A DNA stretch of 64,000 nucleotides from GCA-2731375 sp002731375. GTDB lineage: Bacteria; Pseudomonadota; Alphaproteobacteria; GCA-2731375. The translations under genes were made by a program, and so were the position numbers. The notes beneath the pieces were generated by a model. The model ran no database searches and had not been told where the DNA came from. It saw only the letters and a program-made list of their open reading frames with translations. The stretch is taken from the NCBI GenBank assembly GCA_030752605.1, contig JASMDX010000008.1:1-64000 (forward strand), given 5' to 3'. Shown here one piece after another: positions 25,081-33,155 of the stretch (position 1 is the stretch's first letter; every line of letters begins with the position of its first letter).

Positions 25081-26673
25081 CTAGGCTGCATCCTCCAGTA
25101 TCATTTCGGCGCCTTTTTCACCGATCATCAGGCAAGCGGCATTCGTGTTGCCCGACACCAGCGTGGGCATGATGGAAGCATCCACCACCCGCAGGCCGTC
25201 GGTGCCATGTACTCGCAGGCGCTCGTCCACCACGTTGCGGTCGGCGCTGCCCATGCGGCAGGTGCCCGTGGGATGATAGGTGGTCTCCGCCGTGCGGCGG
25301 ATCCAATCCAACATGGCGTCGTCGCCTTGGATTTCTTCGCCTGGCGCTTCCTCGACACCGCGATAAGCGTCCATCGCGGCGGCGTTCATCAGGCCGCGGA
25401 CCTTTGTCGTGCCATCCAGCAAACAGCGGCGGTCGGTCTCGGCTGACAGGAAGTTGAAGTTGATGGCTGGGGCATCGTTGGGGTTAGCCGTGCAGGCATG
25501 GATATGGCCTATGCTGTCGGGCCGGCATTGATAGATCGTGGCGATCATGCCCGGTTCCTTGCCCAGATACCGTTTGTTTGGGTCGTCATAGCGGAAGGGC
25601 ACCAGATGCAGCTGGATATCGGGTGTTTCCAATTCGTCCCGCGTGCGCATGAAGGCCAGCATGGGCGCTGACGGCATGCTGATAAACCCACGCCGGTTAA
25701 AGACGTAGCGCAGGGCCTGCCAGCCCAGGCCCAGGCCGTTGACCTTGCCGTTATAGGTCACCTGTTGCTGGGTCACCTTCCATTTCATGCGGGGGGCGAT
25801 ATGGTCGCGCAGGCTTTCACCCACGCCCCACAGATCATGGTTCACCTCAATACCAAGATCCTGCAGACGCTGACCCTGGCCAATGCCTGAAAGCTCCAGG
25901 ATTTGCGGCGATTTGACGGCGCCGGCGGACAGGATGACCTCCACCCCGGCCTTGGCCTGCACCACCCGGCCTTTGGAGAGGTATTGCACCCCGACCGCGC
26001 GCTTGCCCTCCAGTAGCACCTTTTCGACTATCACCTCCGTTTCCACGGTTAAATTCGCCCGGCTCATGGCTGGTTTTAAATAGCCGACGGCGGCGGAGGC
26101 GCGCTTGCCGTCGCGGATCGTGGTCTGGGTCTTGCACATGCCTTCCTGGGTGGCGCCGTTGTAGTCGTGATTAAACGGCACGCCGATTTCCGCCCCGGCG
26201 GCGATCCAAGCATCGTAGAGCGGCGTTTCATCTTTGCATTCAGAGACATGAATAGGGCCGCCCGCTCCGCGGATGCCATCATCGCCGCGCTCGAAATCCT
26301 CCAGCCTGCGAAAATGGGTCTTTACGGTATCGAAGTCCCAGCCCCGGTTGCCCTGTTGTGCCCAGGTATCGTAATCCTGCGGTTGTCCGCGCACGTAAAC
26401 CAATCCATTGATGGCCGAGGAGCCGCCCAGAACCTTGCCACGCGGGACCGGAATGGCGCGGTTGGCTGTGCCTTCCTCGGGCTCCGAGCGGAAACGCCAG
26501 TTGGCTTTGGGGTCATCCAGCAGCAAGGCGAAACTAATGGGGAACTGGGTCCAGAAATTACTTTTCTTACCAGCTTCCAGCACCAGAACCTTGTGCTGGC
26601 CATTGGCGCTCAAACGGTTGGTTAGCACACATCCGGCGGAACCGGCGCCCACAATGATATAATCGTATTCCAT
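25081..26673 (-). CDS. GMC-family FAD oxidoreductase (choline dehydrogenase-like)
   Basis: The start at 26673 gives MEYDYIIVGAGSAGCVLTNRL, a standard dinucleotide-binding N-terminus, and a 530-residue protein. GMC signatures follow: GKVLGGSSAINGLVYVRG near residue 80, GAVKSPQILELSGIG near 255, and the C-terminal YHPTGTCRMG with the catalytic His plus SGNTNAACLMIGEKGAEMI. These enzymes oxidise alcohols or choline using FAD. No betaine aldehyde dehydrogenase or betI is adjacent, so a primary-alcohol dehydrogenase role is as likely as choline oxidation. GGAGAAC precedes the ATG. Confidence 0.92.
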   Translation of the reverse strand: MEYDYIIVGAGSAGCVLTNRLSANGQHKVLVLEAGKKSNFWTQFPISFALLLDDPKANWRFRSEPEEGTANRAIPVPRGKVLGGSSAINGLVYVRGQPQDYDTWAQQGNRGWDFDTVKTHFRRLEDFERGDDGIRGAGGPIHVSECKDETPLYDAWIAAGAEIGVPFNHDYNGATQEGMCKTQTTIRDGKRASAAVGYLKPAMSRANLTVETEVIVEKVLLEGKRAVGVQYLSKGRVVQAKAGVEVILSAGAVKSPQILELSGIGQGQRLQDLGIEVNHDLWGVGESLRDHIAPRMKWKVTQQQVTYNGKVNGLGLGWQALRYVFNRRGFISMPSAPMLAFMRTRDELETPDIQLHLVPFRYDDPNKRYLGKEPGMIATIYQCRPDSIGHIHACTANPNDAPAINFNFLSAETDRRCLLDGTTKVRGLMNAAAMDAYRGVEEAPGEEIQGDDAMLDWIRRTAETTYHPTGTCRMGSADRNVVDERLRVHGTDGLRVVDASIMPTLVSGNTNAACLMIGEKGAEMILEDAA

Positions 26674-26727
26674 GACGTTCTCCGCGAAACATTTTCGCCA
26701 GAGTACAACGGCGGCACGCCAGGGTCC

Positions 26728-27129
26728 ATGTCCGTTGGCGGTCTGCCAAAAATCCATGCTGACGATCGGGCAGCCCGCCAAATTCTGCTCAACCTGCTCT
26801 CCAACGCCATCAAGTTCACGTCCGCAGGCGGCGAGGTCAAGGTAGGCGCCTGTCTCGATAGCCAGGGTGGGGCCGAGATTACAATCGCGGACAATGACGT
26901 TGGTATCGCCAAGGAGGATATGGAGATGATCCTGTTGCCCTTCTCGCAGGTGGATTCCACTAATTTCTCGACCGAGGGCGGTACCGGTCTCGGTCTGTCC
27001 ATCGTCAATTCGCTGGTAGAATTACAAGGCGGCGAACTAAAAATTGACAGCAAACTAGGCGAGGGCACCTGCGTCACGGTGCGCTTCCCAAAATCCAGCA
27101 TCCTCCGTGACCAGCGCTCGCATGGCTAA
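26728..27129 (+). pseudogene. Histidine kinase remnant (ATPase domain only)
   Basis: About 133 codons encode only the C-terminal HATPase domain of a sensor kinase: the N box QILLNLLSNAIKF, a G1 box reading DNDVGIA where DxGxGI is usual, the PFSQVDST segment and the GGTGLGLSIV G2 box. No sensor, HAMP or His-containing dimerisation domain lies upstream, where the start region overlaps the GMC gene promoter. The changed G1 box and missing phosphoacceptor make function unlikely. It is convergent with ilvD. Confidence 0.7.
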
Positions 27130-27152
27130 GATCACGGTTCGGCGAGGTCTTC

Positions 27153-29030
27153 TCAATCCCGTCGCAAAGATTTCTTGAATTGCCGTGGGTCGCGTACGGC
27201 GCCATGGGCCGCGCTTCTGGCCAGCAGAGCGTAGGATTCGAGTGCCCGGCTGACCGTGCGTTCGCGCATGGTGGGTAGCCAGGCCTCTTTGCCCCCATTC
27301 TCTGCTCGGGCTTCCATTGCAGCATTGCGCCGGGCTATTTCATCGACATCCACATCAAGAGATATGACGCGATTGGGTATATCTACGGTGATCTGATCGC
27401 CTTCGTGCACCAGGCCAATAGGGCCGCCTTCCGCCGCTTCGGGCGAGATATGGCCAATGGACAAACCGGAGGTCGCGCCCGAGAAACGGCCATCCGTGAT
27501 CAATGCGCATTTTTCAGCCAGACCCATGGATTTCATCAGGCCCGTCACTCGCAACATTTCCTGCATGCCGGGGCCGCCTTTGGGGCCTTCATAGCGGATC
27601 ACCACCACATGGCCCGGCTGAATTTGGCCGGTGCGGATACCGGCAGCGGCCTTGTTCTCGCTCTCGAAGATGATCGCGGGACCCGAAAAGGTCAGCATAT
27701 CGCGGGGTACACCGGCGCTTTTGACGATACAACCATCGGCGGCTAGGTTGCCGTACAGCACCGCCAGACCGCCATCTGCGCTATGAGCGTGTTCCATATC
27801 GCGGATGCAGCCGGCTTCACGGTCCCGGTCCAGGTCATCATAATAGCTGTCCTGGCTGAAGGCGGTGATGGAACGGATACGGCCCGGCGCGGCGCGGAAG
27901 AATGTTTGCACATCTTCGTTGTTGGTCTGGCCGATATCCCACATGGCGAGCGTATCGCGCAGGCTGTCGCCCAGAATGTTGCACACATCCATATTCAGCA
28001 GATCCGCGCGGGCCAATTCACCCATGATCGCCATAATGCCGCCCGCCCGGTGCACGTCCTCCATATGGACGTTCTGAATGGAGGGCGAGACTTTGCACAA
28101 ATGCGGCACCTTGCGCGACAGGCGGTCAATATCGGCCATGGTGAACGGTACCTCCGCTTCAAAGGCGGCGGCCAGTAGATGCAGCACCGTGTTGGTGGAA
28201 CCGCCCATAGCCATATCCACGGTCATGGCGTTTTCGAAGGCCTCGAAGGTCGCGATATTGCGTGGCAGCACGGCCTCTTCGTCTAACTCGTAATAGCGCT
28301 TGGTGATCTCGACGATCTGGCGGCCGGCTTCCAGGAATAATGCGCCCCGCCTTGCATGGGTTGCGACCAGGCTGCCGTTGCCGGGCAGGCCAAGGCCCAG
28401 GGCCTCGACCAGGCAGTTCATGGAATTGGCTGTAAACATACCGGCGCAGGAACCGCAGGTGGGGCAGGCGATCTCTTCCAAGGCTTGTTTTTCTTCGTCC
28501 GTGACGCCGGGTTTGGCCGAGAGAACCATGGCATCGACACCGTCGACGATCATATCCTTGCCGCCGATCTTGATCTTGCCCGCCTCCATGGGGCCACCGG
28601 AAACAAAGACCGTGGGGATGTTTAGCCGCAGCGCCGCCATCAGCATGCCCGGCGTGATCTTATCGCAGTTGGAAATGCAGACCAAGGCATCGGCGCAATG
28701 GGCCTGGACCATATATTCCACGGCGTCCGCGATCAGTTCGCGACTGGGCAGGCTGTAGAGCATGCCTTCATGGCCCATGGCGATGCCGTCGTCGACGGCG
28801 ATGGTGTTGAATTCCTTCGCCACGCCGCTGGCTTTATAAACTTCGTCACCGACCATCTGGCCCAGGTCCTTCAGGTGCACATGGCCCGGCACGAACTGGG
28901 TAAATGAATTGGCGATGGCGATGATCGGTTTCGCGAAATCACCCTCGTTGGTCCCCGTGGCCCGCCAAAGAGCGCGCGAAGCCATGCGGTTTGGGCCCTG
29001 AGTGGTGCGGTAGGATCTGTATTGTGGCAT
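27153..29030 (-). CDS. ilvD: Dihydroxy-acid dehydratase
   Basis: The 625-residue protein has the IlvD Fe-S ligands (CISNCDKITPGM near residue 120 and CPTCGSCAGMFTANSMNCL near 190) and the C-terminal DGRFSGATSGLSIGHISPEA block. It dehydrates 2,3-dihydroxy-isovalerate and 2,3-dihydroxy-3-methylvalerate in branched-chain amino acid synthesis. Length and N-terminus MPQYRSYRTTQGPNRM are typical, and GGAGC precedes the ATG. It is a single-gene unit here with no other ilv genes, the usual alphaproteobacterial situation. Confidence 0.97.
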   Translation of the reverse strand: MPQYRSYRTTQGPNRMASRALWRATGTNEGDFAKPIIAIANSFTQFVPGHVHLKDLGQMVGDEVYKASGVAKEFNTIAVDDGIAMGHEGMLYSLPSRELIADAVEYMVQAHCADALVCISNCDKITPGMLMAALRLNIPTVFVSGGPMEAGKIKIGGKDMIVDGVDAMVLSAKPGVTDEEKQALEEIACPTCGSCAGMFTANSMNCLVEALGLGLPGNGSLVATHARRGALFLEAGRQIVEITKRYYELDEEAVLPRNIATFEAFENAMTVDMAMGGSTNTVLHLLAAAFEAEVPFTMADIDRLSRKVPHLCKVSPSIQNVHMEDVHRAGGIMAIMGELARADLLNMDVCNILGDSLRDTLAMWDIGQTNNEDVQTFFRAAPGRIRSITAFSQDSYYDDLDRDREAGCIRDMEHAHSADGGLAVLYGNLAADGCIVKSAGVPRDMLTFSGPAIIFESENKAAAGIRTGQIQPGHVVVIRYEGPKGGPGMQEMLRVTGLMKSMGLAEKCALITDGRFSGATSGLSIGHISPEAAEGGPIGLVHEGDQITVDIPNRVISLDVDVDEIARRNAAMEARAENGGKEAWLPTMRERTVSRALESYALLARSAAHGAVRDPRQFKKSLRRD

Positions 29031-29101
29031 GGCGTGCTCCAGGTAATTGCGTCTGGGAGCATGAGTATAGCCAGCCGCGCTGGCGGAGGTCTATTGGCCG
29101 G

Positions 29102-29136
29102 AAAAATAAAAAGCCCGCACCCTGACGGCGCGGGCC
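29102..29136 (-). terminator. Rho-independent terminator of the 97-residue ORF
   Basis: Read leftward, GCCCGC arms pair across an 11-base loop (GCCCGC at 29130-29135 on the read strand, GCGGGC at 29113-29118) and are followed by TTTTTATTTTTC. This fits a factor-independent terminator for the small gene ending at 29168 and would insulate ilvD from it. Confidence 0.8.
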
Positions 29137-29167
29137 CCATGAAACAGCCTAATACGGAGATTTTCGC

Positions 29168-29461
29168 CTATATATAGCCTCGACTGGCCGTGTTATTGAC
29201 CGAACCGACAGCCGGAGCTAGGCCGATATCCTGGCGTAGATGGTTAGGTAATTTATCAATGTTTCGCGGCCGCGATACATTTGCCAATCCCTTCACCCAA
29301 GCTGTAACGGCCTTCCACGCGATGGCGAGCAGTCGGCCCATTTCCTTTGCTTGCAGCCGCCGGCCGTAGAACACCGCATCCTGATAGTCGATCAGAATGG
29401 TTTCTTCCTTGGGCGAAAATTTCCGCGCTAATTGCTGTTCGATTTTCTTGTGAAAGCTCAT
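29168..29461 (-). CDS. Small protein with a DUF1127-like C-terminus
   Basis: The 97-residue protein has an amphipathic middle (LLAIAWKAVTAWVKGLA) and ends with LPNHLRQDIGLAPAV, which resembles the DUF1127 signature 'L-x-x-h-x-x-D-I-G-l'. DUF1127 proteins are small, often induced in stress or phosphate limitation, and some bind RNA. CAGGAAAAG precedes the ATG, and a terminator lies 32 bases after the stop, supporting an independent gene. The 111-bp tandem repeat lies directly upstream. Family assignment is tentative. Confidence 0.7.
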   Translation of the reverse strand: MSFHKKIEQQLARKFSPKEETILIDYQDAVFYGRRLQAKEMGRLLAIAWKAVTAWVKGLANVSRPRNIDKLPNHLRQDIGLAPAVGSVNNTASRGYI

Positions 29462-29589
29462 GTCTTTTCCTGACGTAGTATGCGCGGGTCTTGCTGGGTC
29501 CCCATGCCCGTGTCTTTAATATTGCAGTGCATATATTCTATTACTTAATAAAATCAACCTATTGCACGTGTTTTTTTACCTGTTAATTT

Positions 29590-29606
29590 TGCAATGCAGC
29601 ATTGCA
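29590..29606. promoter_or_regulatory. TGCAATGC palindrome, copy 1
   Basis: TGCAATGCAGCATTGCA is a perfect inverted repeat with 8-base arms around one A. It is a likely protein-binding site upstream of the leftward DUF1127-like gene and the rightward aminopeptidase gene. The same site recurs 111 bases to the right. Confidence 0.5.
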
Positions 29607-29700
29607 TTTACGGCATGCTCTTGTCTTTAATATTGCAGTGCATATATTTGATGTATTAATAAATTCAATCTATTGCACCCGTTTCTTTACCTATTAATTT

Positions 29701-29717
29701 TGCGATGCAGCATTGCA
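29701..29717. promoter_or_regulatory. TGCAATGC palindrome, copy 2
   Basis: TGCGATGCAGCATTGCA differs from copy 1 by one base (A to G at the fourth position), leaving 7 of 8 arm pairs. Retention of the palindrome in both copies while the flanking A+T-rich bases drift suggests it is under selection. It lies 91 bases upstream of the aminopeptidase start. Confidence 0.45.
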
Positions 29718-29807
29718 TTTACGGCACGGCTTGGTCAAAAGATTGTCTCGTTGCCATGGGGGACGGGAGGGCGGCATAATCAGCGCTGGAAAAAGGGGAG
29801 TGCGGTT

Positions 29808-31622
29808 ATGAGTAGTGATGTTGGATCAGACGGGGCCGATTGGGCGGGGCGTCTGGCCGTCTTGCGCCGGGAGATGACGGCGCGGGGGCTGGACGGATTC
29901 GTGGTACCCATGGCGGACCGCTATCAGAACGAATATATCCCTGCCGCGGCCCGACGCATCGCCTGGCTGACCGGATTTACCGGTTCCGCTGGCTTGGTCG
30001 TGGTCCTGGCCGAAACCGCTGCCGCCTTCACCGATGGCCGCTATACCTTGCAAATCGCAGACCAGGTTGACGGTGATCTGTATGAACGCCTGCATAGCGG
30101 CGAAACGCCGCCGCCTGATTGGATCGCCAGGAACCTGCCCAGCGGTGGAAAATTGGGCTTTGACAGCTGGCTATTCACTCAGGATGGCGTAGCGCGCATT
30201 CGCAAGGGGGCGGAGGCCGCGGGCGGTGAGCTGATCGCCGTGGAGGACAATCCGCTGGATGCCGTCTGGCATGATCAGCCGGACGAACCCATGGCCCTGG
30301 TTGTGCCTCATGATATCGCCTTCGCTGGTGAAAGCTCCGCCGACAAGCGGGGACGCCTGGCGGCGGCCTTGCGGGGGTCCGGGCGTGAGGCAGTGGTCAT
30401 CACGGCGCCGGATTCCATCGCCTGGTTGTTGAATATCCGCGGCGGCGATGTGCCCCATTCGCCATTGCCGCTTTCGCTGGCAATTTTGCATGGCGACGGC
30501 CAAGTGGATCTGTTTCTCGACCCTGAGAAACGGGGCAGGGGTCCCGGTCTTGCTTTGGCCAAACATCTTGGCAATGAAGTCTCGCTGCAGCTGCCCGACG
30601 CTTTCGCCCCGGCCCTGGATGCCCTGAAGGATAAGGTGGTGCAGGCCGATCCCGGCTCGACCGCCGCCTGGGTGTTCGAGCGTCTGACGGCGGCAGGCGC
30701 CGAAATCGCCCGCGACACCGACCCCTGCCAGTTGCCGAAGGCGATCAAGAACGAAGTGGAATTACAAGGCGCCCGCGCCGCCCATGGCCGGGATGGTGCC
30801 GCCATGGTGCGTTTTCAGCATTGGCTGTCGGTGTTCGGGCCAAAGGGAGACTTGGACGAACTGGCGGTCGAGGCGCAACTGGAGAAATTCCGCCGTGACG
30901 GAGAGCATTTCCGCGATCTCAGCTTTCCCACCATCACCGGCTCCGGCCCCAACGGCGCCATCGTGCATTACCGGGTCACAGCGGCAAGCAACCGCAAGCT
31001 CGGCACGGGCGAGTTTTATCTCGTCGATTCAGGCGCGCAGTATCTGGACGGCACCACCGACGTTACCCGCACCATCGCCATTGGAATGGTCAGCGACGAA
31101 ATGCGTGACCGGTTCACCCGCGTCCTGAAGGGCCATATCGCCATTGCCACCACCCGCTTTCCTATCGGTACCACGGGAGCGCAACTGGACACCCTGGCCC
31201 GCCATGCCCTGTGGCAGGTGGGGCTGGATTTCGATCATGGCACCGGCCACGGCGTGGGTAGCTATCTGAACGTGCACGAGGGTCCGCACTCGATCTCGAA
31301 ACGGCAACAGACACAGGATCTGCGCCCCGGTATGGTGGTCTCCAACGAGCCCGGCTATTACAAGACCGGCGCCTTTGGCATCCGCATCGAGAACTTGCTG
31401 GCTGTGCGCGAGGCCGGAATTGCCGGTGCAGAGCGTGATATGCTGGAATTCGAGAGCCTGACCCTTGCTCCCATCGACCGCAACGCCATTCTGCCGGAGC
31501 TGCTGTCGGAGCCGGAAAAGGCCTGGCTAAATGCCTATCATCAAAGGGTTTATGATGCCATCTCGCCACAAATAGACGATCCCAGCCGCGAATGGCTGGA
31601 CGAGGCGACCCGGCCTATTTAG
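29808..31622 (+). CDS. Xaa-Pro aminopeptidase, M24B family
   Basis: The 604-residue, three-domain aminopeptidase P removes N-terminal residues before proline. Two creatinase-like N-terminal domains precede the C-terminal pita-bread domain with the five metal ligands: DSGAQY and TTDVTR (two Asp), GTGHGVG (His), NEPGYY and IRIENL (two Glu). AAGGGGAG precedes ATG 29808; a longer frame starting at 29673 reaches into the tandem repeat and is unlikely. The stop overlaps the end of the convergent GntR gene by 8 bases. Confidence 0.93.
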   Translation: MSSDVGSDGADWAGRLAVLRREMTARGLDGFVVPMADRYQNEYIPAAARRIAWLTGFTGSAGLVVVLAETAAAFTDGRYTLQIADQVDGDLYERLHSGETPPPDWIARNLPSGGKLGFDSWLFTQDGVARIRKGAEAAGGELIAVEDNPLDAVWHDQPDEPMALVVPHDIAFAGESSADKRGRLAAALRGSGREAVVITAPDSIAWLLNIRGGDVPHSPLPLSLAILHGDGQVDLFLDPEKRGRGPGLALAKHLGNEVSLQLPDAFAPALDALKDKVVQADPGSTAAWVFERLTAAGAEIARDTDPCQLPKAIKNEVELQGARAAHGRDGAAMVRFQHWLSVFGPKGDLDELAVEAQLEKFRRDGEHFRDLSFPTITGSGPNGAIVHYRVTAASNRKLGTGEFYLVDSGAQYLDGTTDVTRTIAIGMVSDEMRDRFTRVLKGHIAIATTRFPIGTTGAQLDTLARHALWQVGLDFDHGTGHGVGSYLNVHEGPHSISKRQQTQDLRPGMVVSNEPGYYKTGAFGIRIENLLAVREAGIAGAERDMLEFESLTLAPIDRNAILPELLSEPEKAWLNAYHQRVYDAISPQIDDPSREWLDEATRPI

Positions 31623-32358
31623 CGATGCCGCGCAGATCGCGTGTCGCGGTTTGAATATGGCGGTCCATGGCGTCTCTGGCAGCATCACCATCGCCTGATA
31701 TGATGGCAGCTAGGACCTCCCTATGCTGGTTCAGCGAGATCTCGGCCAGGGCCTCGGTCCGGTCAGACGAAAGGGTCAGGCGTTCGCCGATCCAGGTCTG
31801 GATTTGGCCTCGGATGACATTGATCAGGCGGAACAGAATCTTGTTCTGGGTGGCGCGGGCGATCTCGAAATGAAAGTTTGCGTCAAATTCTTGAAAATGC
31901 TCCGGTTGACGCAGGCTTTCGGCCATGCCCTGTACCGTCGTCTCAATGGCCGTCAGATTGTCCGGTTCGGCCCGCAAGGCGGCCCAATAGGCCGCATTGG
32001 TTTCCAGCATATGGCGGGCTTCCACCAGATCATCCTGGCCTGACAGGTCACCAAGCAGACCCCATTCCAGGGGTTTTCTGAACTGCCCGGTTTCTGCTGC
32101 CACATAGGTGCCGCTGCCGATCCGTCCCTCCAATAACCCCATTGTTATCAAGGGTTTGAGGGCTTCACGTACAGAAGTCCGACCAACGGCAAAGCGTTTG
32201 CATAAATCACGTTCAGAAGGCAGACGGTCGCCGGGCTTCAAGGTTCCGTTGGTGACCAATTCGCGGATTTGCGCCACGATGGTATCGCTAATCGTGGCCC
32301 GTTCGACTTGGCGGAACGGGTCGACTGCTGATTGTTTGCTTTCCGCCGTCTCGGTCAT
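31615..32358 (-). CDS. FadR-subfamily GntR regulator
   Basis: The 247-residue protein has an N-terminal winged helix (GDRLPSERDLCKRFAVGRTS, VREALKPL near residues 42-70) and a C-terminal all-helical FCD domain with the metal-binding pattern (NFHFEIARAT near 165, NQHREVLAAI near 212, MDRHI near 230). Such regulators usually bind a carboxylic acid or a related small effector through the FCD domain. It diverges from the corrinoid methyltransferase operon across 140 bases with a FadR/PdhR-like operator, so it very likely controls that operon and itself. Confidence 0.9.
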   Translation of the reverse strand: MTETAESKQSAVDPFRQVERATISDTIVAQIRELVTNGTLKPGDRLPSERDLCKRFAVGRTSVREALKPLITMGLLEGRIGSGTYVAAETGQFRKPLEWGLLGDLSGQDDLVEARHMLETNAAYWAALRAEPDNLTAIETTVQGMAESLRQPEHFQEFDANFHFEIARATQNKILFRLINVIRGQIQTWIGERLTLSSDRTEALAEISLNQHREVLAAIISGDGDAARDAMDRHIQTATRDLRGIAK

Positions 32359-32419
32359 CGCATCGAAAACCCATTCAGTTGAGCAATGGTGGCTTTACAG
32401 TGTTTTCTAAGCCAGTTAA

Positions 32420-32444
32420 AATTGGTCTGACCAGCTGGCCAATT
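32420..32444. promoter_or_regulatory. FadR/PdhR-like operator
   Basis: TGGTCTGACCA at 32423-32433 fits the TGGT-N3-ACCA dyad bound by FCD-type GntR regulators such as PdhR and LldR. It is nested in a wider repeat with AATTGG at 32420 and CCAATT at 32439. It lies 62 bases from the divergent gntR start and 55 bases from the start of the corrinoid operon, so one bound dimer could silence both promoters. Confidence 0.6.
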
Positions 32445-32498
32445 GTTGTCTTAATCAACCGGCTGCGTCAAGTCTCTATTGTTTGTGGGAGAACATTG

Positions 32499-33143
32499 GT
32501 GGTGGATCCATTTGCTGATTTGGGGACCCGGATAGAGTTGGTTTCGACCGACAAATATTTCCGCGACATCTCCATTGGCCTATACGCCCGCGAGGATGAT
32601 ACGGGTTGGTGCTTTCGGGTGCGCAGCTTTGCCGGCTATGACGGCGTGGCGGACCGCATCGCCCATATTCTTGCCGCCATGATGACCTTGGGCGGCATGG
32701 AAAGGTCCGAAGGGGCGGATAGCGTCCGTTTTCCCTGCCGTGGCGAACATTTGACCGCCGTACGCCGCCTGTTCTTGCAGGCTTGCAAGGAAAAACCCGA
32801 TGCAGCCCCCGAGGCGCCGGTCTTGACCCTGTGGGATAAGAAGTCTGAATTAACCGTGACGGCGGCGGCAAAAGGGCAGGGGACTTATGAATTGTCGGCG
32901 CACGGTGATGGTGCCGCGCGGGCTGAAAGGCGCCTGACGGCCCTGCGCAACGCCGTGGTCAAGCTGGCCGATGCCCAGGCCGATGAAGGGGCTGGCCAAC
33001 GGCTCAGCTTTCAATGCGGCCAGGGTCATGACGCCATGGTGGGGATGTTGTTGCAAACCGCACCGAACGTGCGTTCGGTGATGCGGGAACAGGAAATGAA
33101 TGCGGCCAAGGGCGTGCTCGCGGCGCCAGGCAGCCAGGAATAG
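32499..33143 (+). CDS. Uncharacterised protein with two C-x3-H half-repeats
   Basis: I do not recognise this 214-residue soluble protein. GTG 32499 is chosen because GGGAG precedes it by 7 bases; the longer frame from 32379 would run through the operator. The two halves look duplicated: VRFPCRGEHLTAVRRLFLQ (residues 76-94, Cys80/His84) and LSFQCGQGHDAMVGMLLQ (169-186, Cys173/His177) share F-x-C-x3-H and a following helix, each after a strand and helix region. The Cys/His pairs could bind metal, haem or cobalamin, but this is a guess. Its stop lies 12 bases before the methyltransferase start, so it is the first gene of that operon. Confidence 0.8.
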   Translation: MVDPFADLGTRIELVSTDKYFRDISIGLYAREDDTGWCFRVRSFAGYDGVADRIAHILAAMMTLGGMERSEGADSVRFPCRGEHLTAVRRLFLQACKEKPDAAPEAPVLTLWDKKSELTVTAAAKGQGTYELSAHGDGAARAERRLTALRNAVVKLADAQADEGAGQRLSFQCGQGHDAMVGMLLQTAPNVRSVMREQEMNAAKGVLAAPGSQE

Positions 33144-33155
33144 GAACCGCCAACA

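Larger units (their letters stand above)
29503..29726. repeat. 111-bp tandem duplication in an intergenic region
   Basis: Two imperfect copies, 29503-29615 and 29614-29726, repeat with a period of 111 bases. Shared blocks include TGTCTTTAATATTGCAGTGC, CATATATT and GCAGCATTGCATTTACGGCA, with scattered single-base differences between. The segment lies between the DUF1127-like gene and the Xaa-Pro aminopeptidase gene and contains A+T-rich promoter-like sequence. Each copy carries one copy of a TGCAATGC-type palindrome. The divergence between copies shows the duplication is not very recent. Confidence 0.9.

Noticed and set aside
29503..29726. CRISPR-like repeat array
   Set aside because: Only two copies of a long 111-base unit, without short repeats, unique spacers or cas genes.
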